38,842 nt of DNA from assembly GCA_009861545.1 (NCBI GenBank), contig VXME01000077.1, positions 63,245 through 102,086 on the forward strand. The letters run 5' to 3'. The notes beneath the pieces are model-generated. The model was not told the DNA's origin and did not search any database. It saw nothing but the letters and a program-made list of their open reading frames with translations. Positions within the stretch are counted from its first letter, which is position 1. Every line of letters starts with the position of its first letter. Of the stretch, positions 7,846 to 16,679 are shown piece after piece. The translations under genes and the position numbers were made by a program. The stretch comes from Acidobacteriota bacterium. GTDB taxonomy: Bacteria > Acidobacteriota > Vicinamibacteria > Vicinamibacterales > UBA8438.

Positions 7846-10341
7846 ATGAGGGCGATGCAGCGGGGATTGTGCCGCGGGCTCCTGGGACAGCGGTTTCTCG
7901 TCGTGGTCGGGTTGCTGGCTGCCTGCATGGGGCCGGCGACGGCGCGACCCGGCTTCGCGCAGCCCGAGAACGCCGCCGTCCCGGCAGGTGCGTCGGGCGG
8001 CGGTGCGGAGGTCGAAGCGGTCCTGAGCCGTTACTGCCAGGCATGCCACAACCGCCGCTCGACGGTCGGCCGCGAGACCGGGCTGGCGTTCGACGCGCTC
8101 GACGTCGGCGAGATCGCCGGCGACGCGGAGCGCTGGGAGCACGTCGTCCGGCGGCTTCGCAACGGTTCGATGCCCCCGGCGGGCCGGCCGCGGCCGAACC
8201 CGCAGGCCTACGACCGGGTCGCGACCTGGCTGGAGACCCGGCTCGACGCGGCCGCCGCCGCCAACCCCGATCCGGGCCGGCCGGCCGTTCTCCATCGTCT
8301 GAACCGCGCCGAGTACCGCAACGCGGTGCGCGATCTGCTCGCGCTCGATGTCGACGTGTCGTCGCTCCTGCCGCCGGACACGTCCAGCTACGGCTTCGAC
8401 AACATCGGGGACGTCCTCGGCCTCTCGCCGCTCCTGCTCGAGAGCTATCTCGCCGCCGCGAACCGCATCAGCCGGCTCGCCGTGGCCAGCGATTCCGGCG
8501 TTGCCGTGACCGCCGACGTCTACCGCGTATCGACCGAGCTGACCCAGCGCGACCGCCTGGACGGGCTTCCGTTCGGCACGCGCGGGGGCACGCTGGTCGA
8601 CCACTTCTTTCCGGTCGACGGCGAGTACGAGATCCGGGCGCGCCTCGCCCGCAACGGCGCCTCGGGCAACGGCGGCGACATCGTGGGGTTGAACGAGCCG
8701 CACCAGGTGGAGTTCGCGGTCGATGGCGAGCGGGCCGGGCTGCTGACCGTTGGAACGGACCTCTCGACCGGGGATTCCGATTGGGATGCGAGTCCACGGG
8801 AGCCGGGTGACGCCAATCTGCGCGTTCGCGTGCCGGTGCAGGCGGGGCCGCGGCGCCTGGCCGTCTCGTTCCTTCGACGCCCCGCGGCGCAGGTCGAGCG
8901 CGTGCGCCGCCCGTTCCTGCGCGCGCTGCTGGAGCACGACCGGACGCACGATCTGCCGTACGTCAGCGAGGTGATCGTCACCGGGCCGTACGGTCCGGCC
9001 GTGCCGGAGAGCACGCCGAGCCGGGACCGCATCTTCACCTGCCGGCCCGCGACGGCAGGCGCAGCCGAGCGCGCGTGCGCCGAGGAGGTCCTGACGATCC
9101 TGGCGCAGCGGGCGTTTCGCCGCCCGGTCGACGCCAACGACCTCGGCGTGCTGCTGCCCTTCTACGAAGCGGGCCGCCGCGAGGGAGGCTTCGAGCGGGG
9201 CATCGAGCAGGCGCTGGCCCGGCTCCTGGTCAGCCCGTCGTTCCTCTTCCGGATCGAGCTCGATCCGGTGGACGCAGCGTCCGGCAGGGGATACCCGGTC
9301 GAGGATCCGGCGCTCGCTTCCCGGTTGTCGTTCTTTCTCTGGAGCAGCCTGCCCGACGATGAGCTGCTCGACCTCGCCGACCGGGGCGAGCTGAGCGATC
9401 CGGACGTGCTGGAGCGGCAGGTGCGGCGCATGCTGGCCGACCCGCGCGCGGACGCGCTGGCGGAGAACTTCGCCGGGCAGTGGCTCTATCTGCGGAACGT
9501 GCCGGCGGCGCGGCCGGACTTCCGGCGCTTTCCGAACGTCGACGACAACCTGCGGCACGCGTTCCGCCGCGAGACGGAGCTCCTGTTCCAGAGCATCGTC
9601 CGCGAGGACCGCAGCGTCATCGATCTGCTGGCCGCCGACTATACGTTCGTCAACGAGCGCCTGGCGCGGCACTACGACATCCCGCACGTATACGGGGATC
9701 ATTTCCGGCGCGTCGGCACCGCCGGCCATCCGATGCGGGGCGGGCTGCTGGGGCAGGGCAGCATGCTCACCGTGCAGTCGCTGTCGACCCGCACGTCGCC
9801 GGTGAAGCGCGGCATCTGGATTCTCGAGAACATCCTGGGGACGACGCCGCCCGACCCGCCGCCGGACGTGCCGGAGCTGGAGGCCAGCGCGAACGACGGC
9901 CGCGAGCTGACGATGCGCGAGGCGATGGAGCGGCACCGCGCGAACCCGACGTGCGCGGCATGCCATCGGCTGATGGACCCGCTGGGGCTGGCGCTGGAGA
10001 ACTTCGACGCGGTCGGCCGCTGGCGCGAGACGGACGGGTCGGGCGCGCCGCTGGATGTTTCTGGCGCGCTTCCCGACGGCACTCCCTTCACGGGAGTCGC
10101 GGCGTTGAAGCAGGCGCTGCTTGCGAATCCGGAGCCGTTCCTGCGGACGCTGACGGAGAAGCTGCTGACCTACGCGCTGGGGCGCGGCCTGGAGTACACC
10201 GACGCCCCGGCGGTGCGGCGGATCGTGCGCGAGGCGGCGTCCGGGGAGCATCGTTTCTCGGCGCTGGTGCTCGGCATCGTGAAGAGCGTGCCGTTCCGGC
10301 AGCGGCGGTCGGCCGGCGCCGCGCCGGAGACGGTAGACTGA
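7846..10341 (+). CDS. DUF1592-family cytochrome c-like protein, possible lipoprotein (second paralog)
   Basis: An 831-residue paralog of the gene at 3984 with the same order: CQACH at 64-68, DUF1587 (HRLNRAEYRNAVRDLL), DUF1592 (LASRLSFFLWSSLPDDELL), DUF1588 (RTSPVKRGIWILENILG) and a second CAACH at 703-707. The hydrophobic N-terminal segment contains LLAAC at residues 23-27, a plausible lipobox absent from the first paralog. It may therefore be membrane-anchored, although an ordinary signal-peptidase site (GFAQ) follows at about residue 39. The long upstream open frame from 6937 overlaps the DUF1552 gene and is not coding. The ATG at 7846 is preferred over 7855; the ribosome-binding site (GGGAG at about 7840) is close and not ideal. 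Confidence 0.9.
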   Translation: MRAMQRGLCRGLLGQRFLVVVGLLAACMGPATARPGFAQPENAAVPAGASGGGAEVEAVLSRYCQACHNRRSTVGRETGLAFDALDVGEIAGDAERWEHVVRRLRNGSMPPAGRPRPNPQAYDRVATWLETRLDAAAAANPDPGRPAVLHRLNRAEYRNAVRDLLALDVDVSSLLPPDTSSYGFDNIGDVLGLSPLLLESYLAAANRISRLAVASDSGVAVTADVYRVSTELTQRDRLDGLPFGTRGGTLVDHFFPVDGEYEIRARLARNGASGNGGDIVGLNEPHQVEFAVDGERAGLLTVGTDLSTGDSDWDASPREPGDANLRVRVPVQAGPRRLAVSFLRRPAAQVERVRRPFLRALLEHDRTHDLPYVSEVIVTGPYGPAVPESTPSRDRIFTCRPATAGAAERACAEEVLTILAQRAFRRPVDANDLGVLLPFYEAGRREGGFERGIEQALARLLVSPSFLFRIELDPVDAASGRGYPVEDPALASRLSFFLWSSLPDDELLDLADRGELSDPDVLERQVRRMLADPRADALAENFAGQWLYLRNVPAARPDFRRFPNVDDNLRHAFRRETELLFQSIVREDRSVIDLLAADYTFVNERLARHYDIPHVYGDHFRRVGTAGHPMRGGLLGQGSMLTVQSLSTRTSPVKRGIWILENILGTTPPDPPPDVPELEASANDGRELTMREAMERHRANPTCAACHRLMDPLGLALENFDAVGRWRETDGSGAPLDVSGALPDGTPFTGVAALKQALLANPEPFLRTLTEKLLTYALGRGLEYTDAPAVRRIVREAASGEHRFSALVLGIVKSVPFRQRRSAGAAPETVD

Positions 10342-10386
10342 CGGATCAACGACAGGTCAGGTTCGGAGAGGAGCGCGGGAGGAATC

Positions 10387-11733
10387 ATGCTGATCACGAA
10401 GCGGGCGTTGCCCAGGCGGACGTTTCTCCGAGGCGCCGGCGCCGCGCTGGCGCTGCCGTTGCTGGACGCGATGGTGCCCGCGGCCTCCGCGCTGTCGCGG
10501 ACCGCGGCCAATCCGGTGCGGCGGCTGGGGTTCGTCTACTTCCCCAACGGCGCGAACATGTTCCAGTGGCAGAGCAAGGGGGAGGGCAAGGCCTTCGAGC
10601 TGTCGCCGACCCTGGCCCCGCTGGGCCCCTTCCGCGACGCGGTGACGGTGCTGTCCGGGCTCGACAACGATCCGGCGAATCCGTGGGGCGACGGCATCGG
10701 CGACCACCCGCGCGCCGGTTCCTCGTGGCTGAACGCCACGCATCCGCTCAAGAGCGAAGGCCCCGCCGTGCGCGCGGGGACGACCATCGACCAGATCGCC
10801 GCGGCCGAGATCGGGCGGGACACCCCGCTCGGTTCGCTGGAGCTCTGCCTGGAGCCGGCCGGCTGGATGGGCACCTGCGGCGGCAGCGGTTACAGTTGCG
10901 CCTACACCGACTCGCTCTCCTGGCGGACGCCGAGCACGCCGCTGCCGGCCGAGCACAACCCGCGCAACGTGTTCGATCGGATGTTCGGCGACGGCGCCAC
11001 GCCGGAAGAGCGCCACGCCCTGCGGAAGCGCAACCGCAGCGTGCTCGACTCGGTAACGGAGGAGATCGCCGGTCTGGAGCTGCAGATCGGTCCGCGGGAT
11101 CGCGTCCGTCTGACGGAGTACCTGGATGCGGTGCGCGAGATCGAGCGGCGCATCCAGCGCAGCGAGGCGCACAGCGCCGCCATGCCCGACGCCGAGCGCC
11201 CGCTCGGGGTGCCGGACGCCACCGGGGCGCACGCCAAGCTGATGTACGACCTGCAGGTGCTGGCGTTCCAGGCCGATCTGACCCGCGTCTTCACGTTCCA
11301 GTTGGGACGCGAGACCAGCCAGCGCGCGTTTCCGGAGATCGGCGTGCCGGACCCGCACCACGCCACGTCGCACCACCAGTACGATCCGGAGCGGCTCGCC
11401 AAGATCGGCCTCATCGACACCTACCTGGTCCAACTGTTCGCCTACTTCCTCGACCGGCTGCAGTCGACGCCGGATGGAGACGGGACGCTGCTGGACCACG
11501 CCATGGTGATGTACGGCGGAGGCATCAGCGACGCCAATCAGCACAGCCACACCGCGTTGCCGCTGCTGGTCGCGGGGCGCGGCGGCGGCAGACTCGCCGG
11601 CGGGCAGCACCTGGCATACCCCGCGGGGACGCCGCATGCGAACCTGCTCGTGAGCCTGCTCGACAAGGCCGGCGTGCCGGTCGAGCGTATCGGTGACAGC
11701 ACCGGGCAGCTTCGCGAGCTGTCCGGCGTGTAG
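10387..11733 (+). CDS. DUF1552-family secreted protein (second paralog)
   Basis: A 448-residue protein preceded by a good GGGAGGA (10376-10382). It shares the Tat-like start (ITKRALPRRTFLRG), the block SLSWRTPSTPLPAEHNPR and the histidine motif DPHHATSHHQY (from residue 322) with the DUF1552 protein at 6428. The gap after the second DUF1592 gene is 45 bp, whereas the first pair overlaps, so coupling is looser here. It is inferred to work with the DUF1592 partner in the periplasm. Catalytic activity is unknown for the family. Confidence 0.92.
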   Translation: MLITKRALPRRTFLRGAGAALALPLLDAMVPAASALSRTAANPVRRLGFVYFPNGANMFQWQSKGEGKAFELSPTLAPLGPFRDAVTVLSGLDNDPANPWGDGIGDHPRAGSSWLNATHPLKSEGPAVRAGTTIDQIAAAEIGRDTPLGSLELCLEPAGWMGTCGGSGYSCAYTDSLSWRTPSTPLPAEHNPRNVFDRMFGDGATPEERHALRKRNRSVLDSVTEEIAGLELQIGPRDRVRLTEYLDAVREIERRIQRSEAHSAAMPDAERPLGVPDATGAHAKLMYDLQVLAFQADLTRVFTFQLGRETSQRAFPEIGVPDPHHATSHHQYDPERLAKIGLIDTYLVQLFAYFLDRLQSTPDGDGTLLDHAMVMYGGGISDANQHSHTALPLLVAGRGGGRLAGGQHLAYPAGTPHANLLVSLLDKAGVPVERIGDSTGQLRELSGV

Positions 11734-11740
11734 GTGTGCC

Positions 11741-13333
11741 GTGGAGGAATCCCGCGCAGGCACCGAGAGCGGCGGGACGTCCCGGCATCCGGCGCCCGCC
11801 GCGACGGGCGGGCGTCTGGTGAGCGGGTTGCTGGCTCTCGTGCTTTGCACGGGGGCCGGCGCGGCGGCAGCCCAGTCGCCGCTCATCGAGGCGGTGAAGC
11901 AGGGCGACGGGGCCGCGGTGCACAGCTTGCTCGAGCGGGGGGCAGCCGTCGACGCGCCCGAGATCGACGGCACCACGGCGCTCCACTGGGCGGTCCACCG
12001 CGACGACGGCGACATCGCCGCCCTGCTGATCGACGCCGGGGCGGACGTGACGGCGATCAACCGCTATGGGGTGGCGCCGATCGCGCTGGCCAGCCTCAAC
12101 GGCAGCGCGCCGATGCTGGCCCGGCTGCTGGCCGCCGGGGCGGACGCGAACCAAGCCCAGCCGGAAGGGGAGACCGCGCTGATGACCGCGGCCCGCACGG
12201 GCCAGGTCGAGGCGGTCCGAGTCCTCCTGGATCACGGCGCCGACGTCAACGCGGCCGAGCAGTGGCGCGGCCAGACCGCGCTGATGTGGGCCGCGGCCGA
12301 GGGTCACACGGCGGCGGTACGGGAGCTGATTGCCCGCGGCGCGGATGTCCACGCCCGGTCGGGACACGTGGAAGCGGCTGCAACCGGAGAGGTGGCCGGC
12401 GGCGATGCCGGCGCGGCGGATGGTGCGGCGGCGCCGCGCGGATTCTCGGCGTTGCTCTTCGCCGTTCAGGGCGGTCATCTCGATGCCGCGGCCGTCCTGG
12501 CCGATGCCGGTGCGAATGTCGACGACATGACGCCGGACGGCTCCAGCGCGCTGGTCGTCGCCATCGACAACCGCCACTACGAGCTGGCCGCGTGGCTGCT
12601 GGACCGCGGCGCCGATCCGAACGCCGACGGCGTCGGCTGGACCGCGCTCCATACCGCCGTGCTCGCGCACCGTCCGCATTTTCGCGTCGTGCCGGATCCA
12701 TCCCCCACCGGCAACCTGAGCAGCGGCGCGCTCATCGAGGCGTTGCTGGCCGCCGGGGCCGACCCGAACGCCGCGTCCCGCGAGCGCGTCCGGCTGGCCA
12801 CGCAGACCTCGCCGCTGTACCCCACGGAGGGAGTGACCCCGTTCCTGCTCGCCGCCATCGCCGCGGACGTGCCGCTCATGCGCCTGCTGCTGTCTCACGG
12901 TGCCGATACGAGCGTCACCACGGCGAGCGGATCGACGGCGCTGATGGCGGCTGCAGGGGCCGCGACCTACGCGGGGCAGGGCGCCGGTTCGGAAGCCGAT
13001 GCGCTCGATGCGGTCACGCTGCTGCTCGACGCCGGCGTTGATGTACATGACGCCGACGAGGCCGGCAACACGGCGCTGCACGGGGCGGCGAACCGGGGCG
13101 CCAACGCCGTCATCGAGCTGCTGCTCGCCCACGGTGCCCGCCTGGATGCGGCCAACGGACGGGGCTGGCTGCCGGTGACCATCGCCCAGGGGCCGATAGA
13201 CACCATCGAGCCGTTTCCCGAGACCTATGCGCTGCTCCGGGAGCGGTCGTTGGCGGCGGGCGTGGACGTGCCCGAGTGTCCAACCTGCGCGCTCGGAATC
13301 CTGCACGACGACGCGCTGATTGCCGACCGCTAG
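11741..13333 (+). CDS. Second secreted ankyrin-repeat protein
   Basis: The product is about 530 residues. No ATG fits. GTG codons at 11693 (inside the previous gene), 11741 and 11819 are in frame; 11741 is chosen as the first after the upstream stop, but 11819 would begin right at the signal peptide (VSGLLALVLCTGAGAAAA). Ankyrin units are clear, for example GTTALHWAVHRDDGDIAALL, GETALMTAARTGQVEAVRVL and GNTALHGAANRGANAVIELL. A low-complexity Ala/Gly/Glu insert (about residues 205-230) interrupts them. It resembles the ankyrin gene at 2464 in layout and closes the module. Confidence 0.85.
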   Translation: MEESRAGTESGGTSRHPAPAATGGRLVSGLLALVLCTGAGAAAAQSPLIEAVKQGDGAAVHSLLERGAAVDAPEIDGTTALHWAVHRDDGDIAALLIDAGADVTAINRYGVAPIALASLNGSAPMLARLLAAGADANQAQPEGETALMTAARTGQVEAVRVLLDHGADVNAAEQWRGQTALMWAAAEGHTAAVRELIARGADVHARSGHVEAAATGEVAGGDAGAADGAAAPRGFSALLFAVQGGHLDAAAVLADAGANVDDMTPDGSSALVVAIDNRHYELAAWLLDRGADPNADGVGWTALHTAVLAHRPHFRVVPDPSPTGNLSSGALIEALLAAGADPNAASRERVRLATQTSPLYPTEGVTPFLLAAIAADVPLMRLLLSHGADTSVTTASGSTALMAAAGAATYAGQGAGSEADALDAVTLLLDAGVDVHDADEAGNTALHGAANRGANAVIELLLAHGARLDAANGRGWLPVTIAQGPIDTIEPFPETYALLRERSLAAGVDVPECPTCALGILHDDALIADR

Positions 13334-13348
13334 CTCTCCAGGGCTTGA

Positions 13349-13561
13349 TCAGTCTCCGTCACGGGTGGGCGCTGCAGGCCGAAGCAGGGCGCCTTCGACG
13401 TGTGCGACCCGTTCCGCCAGGCTGGCGACACGCTCGGCCAGGTTCGTGAAGTCGCGGCGCAGGTCCCTGATCTCCTGGCGCATGTCGCGAAGATCCGATC
13501 GGAGCCACGCGGCGAGGGCTACGATCAGGGCGGGCGTGAGCCAGGGCACGAAGGCCTCCAT
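13349..13561 (-). CDS. Small membrane-anchored coiled-coil protein
   Basis: Up to 70 residues: a short N-terminal hydrophobic helix (WLTPALIVALAAWL), then a charged heptad-rich helix (LRDMRQEIRDLRRDF, ERVASLAERVAHVEG) that should form a coiled coil outside the membrane segment. Two starts compete. The ATG at 13561 has no ribosome-binding site, and its own second codon forms part of GGAGG. A GTG whose first base is 13549 lies about five bases after that GGAGG and would give a 66-residue protein. A TAGAAT-like -10 occurs just upstream (about 13568-13573, minus strand). The function is unknown. It lies convergent to the ankyrin gene and divergent from the PQQ gene. Confidence 0.7.
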   Translation of the reverse strand: MEAFVPWLTPALIVALAAWLRSDLRDMRQEIRDLRRDFTNLAERVASLAERVAHVEGALLRPAAPTRDGD

Positions 13562-13607
13562 ATATCGATTCTAGCGTGCGGCTATCATGAGGGCCAGGGA
13601 GCGAAAG

Positions 13608-15425
13608 ATGACCTCATTCAATCGTGTGCGTATTCGACCGTTTGCGGCGGTTCTGACCATGGTCGCCTTGATCGCGGGCGCGTCGTCCGCGGCCGGCCAG
13701 CAGGGGCGGACAACGACGCGGGGCGAGCTGCCGAACATCACGGCGGGTGGCCAGACCAACTGGACGAGCCACAACCTCGACCTCGACAACAGCCGCTACT
13801 CGGCGCTCGACGAGGTCGACACGGACACGATCGGCGGGCTGGCCGAGCGCTGGTCCTACGAGGTGGCGGCCGGCATCGACATCGCCCAGGTAACGCCGCT
13901 CGTGATCGACGGCGTGATGTACTTCCACGCCGGGCCCAGCGTGATCGCCATCAATGCGGTTACCGGAGAAGAAGTCTGGAGCCTCGAGCTGAACGAGGCG
14001 CGCCGCAACCGGGTTCGCGGACCGACCTATGCGGAAGGGAAGATCTACGCCTACAACGGCCCGAGTCTGGTGGCCGCCGACGCGAAGACGGGTGAGCTCG
14101 TCGAGTCGTTCGGCGACGGCGGCGTGCTGCCGGTCGTCGGGCTGGCGCTGCAGACCAGGTATCCCGACACCTATCCGCCGACTCTCGACCCGCACGAGCT
14201 GGGCTACCGGATCACGGCCGCACCGGCGTACCACGACGGGACGCTCTACGTCGGGGCCGCGCTATCGGAGGGGCATATCCCGGGCGGCCTGGTGATCGCC
14301 ACCGACGCCGCGACGGGAGCCATCGAGTGGGTGTTCAACACCATTCCGCAGCGCCCGCAGGACGACGGGTGGGAGATTGCCGCGGACACGTGGGGCGACG
14401 GCCAGCGCGCCGGCGGCGGTGTCTGGACGCAGCCGGCCATCGATCTGGACCTCGGGCTCATCTACTTCAACACCGGCAACCCGTCGCCCGACTACGACGG
14501 GTCCGCGCGGCCCGGGGCCAACCTGTTCACCAACTCCACCGTGGCCCTCGACCTGGAGACGGGCGCGCTGCGCTGGTACTACCAGGCGATCCACCATGAC
14601 CTGTGGGACTGGGACCACGTGACGGGACCAGTGCTCTTCGACGTCACGGGCGCCGACGGCGAGACCATCCGCGGCGTCGGCTCGGCCGGCAAGAACTGCC
14701 TGCTCTATCTTTGGGACCGCGAGACCGGCGAGCCGATCAACCCGATGGTCGAGACACTGATGCCGACCGAGAGCAACGTACCGGGTGAGGTGGTCTACCC
14801 GACGCAGCCGATCCCCTACAACGCGCGCGGCGTGCAGATGACGCCGTTCTGCGCCACCTACGTGCACCTCGACGATCCGGAGCTGCAGGCGCAGAGCCGG
14901 CCGATGTACACGCCGTACTCGATCGAGGAGCACCTGATCGTGGCCCACGGCGGATCGAGCTTCGGCTCGCCCGCGTTCAGCCCGCGCACCGGGCTGCTCT
15001 ACGTCACCGGCAAGAACGCGGCGGTCTCGATGATCGTCCGGCCGCTCGGCGACAGCCTCGAGCCGGGGCCGCACGGCGACGGCCACAGCGCGAACTTCGA
15101 GGAGTTGAGCCGCATTCCCGCCTACACGCCCACGACGACCCTGACCGCCTACGAGCCGGCCAGCGGCGAAGAGGCGTGGCAGGCCGTGTTTCCCGCGCTC
15201 AGCCCCATCGGGGCGAGCGGCAACCTCGCGACCGCGGGCGACCTCGTGTTCCAGGGGGCGGACGACGGCGCGTTCTACGCCTTCCACGCGGCGACCGGGG
15301 AGCAGTTGTTCCGGTATCAGGCGCAGCGTCCGATCCGGTCGAGCCCGATGACCTACCAGGTGAACGGAAAGCAGTACGTGACGGTGATCGCGACCAACAC
15401 GATCCTGACCTTCGCGCTGCCGTAA
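13608..15425 (+). CDS. PQQ-dependent dehydrogenase (quinoprotein), periplasmic
   Basis: A 605-residue protein with a signal peptide (ALIAGASSAAG) and the repeated strands of an eight-bladed quinoprotein propeller: DAKTGELVESFGDGG, DAATGAIEWVFNT, DLETGALRWYYQ, YEPASGEEAWQA and HAATGEQLFRYQ. HHDLWDWD is the conserved block near the PQQ site, with the Asp pair typical of PQQ alcohol and sugar dehydrogenases. There is no C-terminal cytochrome domain and no CxxCH, so electrons must go to a separate acceptor; the haem-motif proteins at 114, 3984 and 7846 are candidates by proximity only. The start at 13608 follows AGGGAG (13596-13601). The substrate cannot be told from the sequence. Confidence 0.9.
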   Translation: MTSFNRVRIRPFAAVLTMVALIAGASSAAGQQGRTTTRGELPNITAGGQTNWTSHNLDLDNSRYSALDEVDTDTIGGLAERWSYEVAAGIDIAQVTPLVIDGVMYFHAGPSVIAINAVTGEEVWSLELNEARRNRVRGPTYAEGKIYAYNGPSLVAADAKTGELVESFGDGGVLPVVGLALQTRYPDTYPPTLDPHELGYRITAAPAYHDGTLYVGAALSEGHIPGGLVIATDAATGAIEWVFNTIPQRPQDDGWEIAADTWGDGQRAGGGVWTQPAIDLDLGLIYFNTGNPSPDYDGSARPGANLFTNSTVALDLETGALRWYYQAIHHDLWDWDHVTGPVLFDVTGADGETIRGVGSAGKNCLLYLWDRETGEPINPMVETLMPTESNVPGEVVYPTQPIPYNARGVQMTPFCATYVHLDDPELQAQSRPMYTPYSIEEHLIVAHGGSSFGSPAFSPRTGLLYVTGKNAAVSMIVRPLGDSLEPGPHGDGHSANFEELSRIPAYTPTTTLTAYEPASGEEAWQAVFPALSPIGASGNLATAGDLVFQGADDGAFYAFHAATGEQLFRYQAQRPIRSSPMTYQVNGKQYVTVIATNTILTFALP

Positions 15426-15606
15426 GGGGAGTTGGTCGCCTGCGGGCAATCGTTCGATGCCGACGTCGCTCCGGCCACGGGCGAGGAGCCGGGCGGATTT
15501 GTCTGTCGTGAACTGACCCCCGTCGCGTGTCTTCCTGACCCTGCGCTGCCATTCTCGGAGTCGGCATCGCGCCGGCAGAAGGCGTGTCACAATGCAGGGA
15601 GGTCAG

Positions 15607-16620
15607 ATGAGACGACCATCTCGGCGTTGTTACGGCGTCGCGTCCGTTGCGGTCTGCCTTGTCGTCCTCGGCGTCACGGGCTGTCGCCCTCCGGATTTCG
15701 TTCGCGAACTTCTCATTGCCTACCACCAGGAGGGTGTCGTCGCGGAGTTGCGTGAAGGTGCCGAGGCGGGCGACGCCGAGTCGCAATGGAGGCTCGGCCG
15801 GATGTACTCAACCGGCATGTGGGTGCCGCGAGACCCTGCCATTGCAATCTCCTGGTATCGCCGCGCTGCCGGTCAGGGGCACGTCGAGGCGCAATTGGAC
15901 TTGGCGTCGAGCTATCTCTTGGGCGCCGGCGTCGCCGAAAACGAAGCGCAAGCGGCCGTCTGGTACCGCAAGGCGGCCGAGCAGGGGGACGCGTATGCGC
16001 AGACCGAGCTCGGCATCCTCTATTCCGAGGGTCGGGGCGTGGACCGAAACGACGTTTCGGCGCACGTGTGGTTCAGCGTCGCCGCGTCGCGGGCCGACGG
16101 CGACGTTCGGGAGCGGGCGGCCGGCCTGCGCGACACGGCTGCCGAGCGCATGACCCCCGTGCAACTGGAAGAGGCCGAGCTTCGCGCACAGGAGTGGAAC
16201 GCGGCGCATCCACTGGTCTCACCGGTGGACGCCTACGAGCTGGTGAGCTCTCGGCTGCGCGAGTCGGTCAAAATCGATTTCTCCGCCGCGTCACGGACGT
16301 TGCTAGTGGCGCTTCAGCGGCCGTGCCGCTACTGCGACGACTCGCTGCCGTTCTATCGGCGGCTGCAGGCGCGCGCGGACGGGCGGGACGGGGTGCGGAT
16401 TGTCGTGGTGGCACCGCCGCGCAACCGCGGGATGGGCGACTACCTGGCGTTGGAGGGCTTCGAGCCGGACGCGGTGGTTTTCGCAGACCCGGAGCGGTTT
16501 CCGGCATCGGGCACGCCGACCCTGATGCTGGTGGACACGGAAGGCTCGCTCACGCATTCGTGGATCGGGTTGCTTGATGCCGACCAGGAAGGGGAGGTGC
16601 TCAACGTACTCTTCCGGTGA
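15607..16620 (+). CDS. Lipoprotein with Sel1 repeats fused to a thioredoxin-like domain
   Basis: A 337-residue protein starting four bases after AGGGAGG (15596-15602). The lipobox is VLGVTGC. Three Sel1-like repeats follow (DAESQWRLGRMYSTGMWVPR, HVEAQLDLASSYLLGAGV, DAYAQTELGILYSEGRGV). The C-terminal third looks like a thioredoxin fold: VALQRPCRYCDDSLPFYRRL holds a CxxC at C240/C243, and ASGTPTLMLVD matches the strand with the cis-Pro of thioredoxins. A membrane-tethered redox or disulfide protein is likely, with Sel1 repeats for partner binding. The joining of these two modules is unusual. The gene appears monocistronic; the next gene starts 59 bp downstream. Confidence 0.8.
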   Translation: MRRPSRRCYGVASVAVCLVVLGVTGCRPPDFVRELLIAYHQEGVVAELREGAEAGDAESQWRLGRMYSTGMWVPRDPAIAISWYRRAAGQGHVEAQLDLASSYLLGAGVAENEAQAAVWYRKAAEQGDAYAQTELGILYSEGRGVDRNDVSAHVWFSVAASRADGDVRERAAGLRDTAAERMTPVQLEEAELRAQEWNAAHPLVSPVDAYELVSSRLRESVKIDFSAASRTLLVALQRPCRYCDDSLPFYRRLQARADGRDGVRIVVVAPPRNRGMGDYLALEGFEPDAVVFADPERFPASGTPTLMLVDTEGSLTHSWIGLLDADQEGEVLNVLFR

Positions 16621-16679
16621 CCCGACGGCGAGGCCGGCCGCGCGGCGTCATAGAATGGACGCCGTGACTCGGAGGCGTC

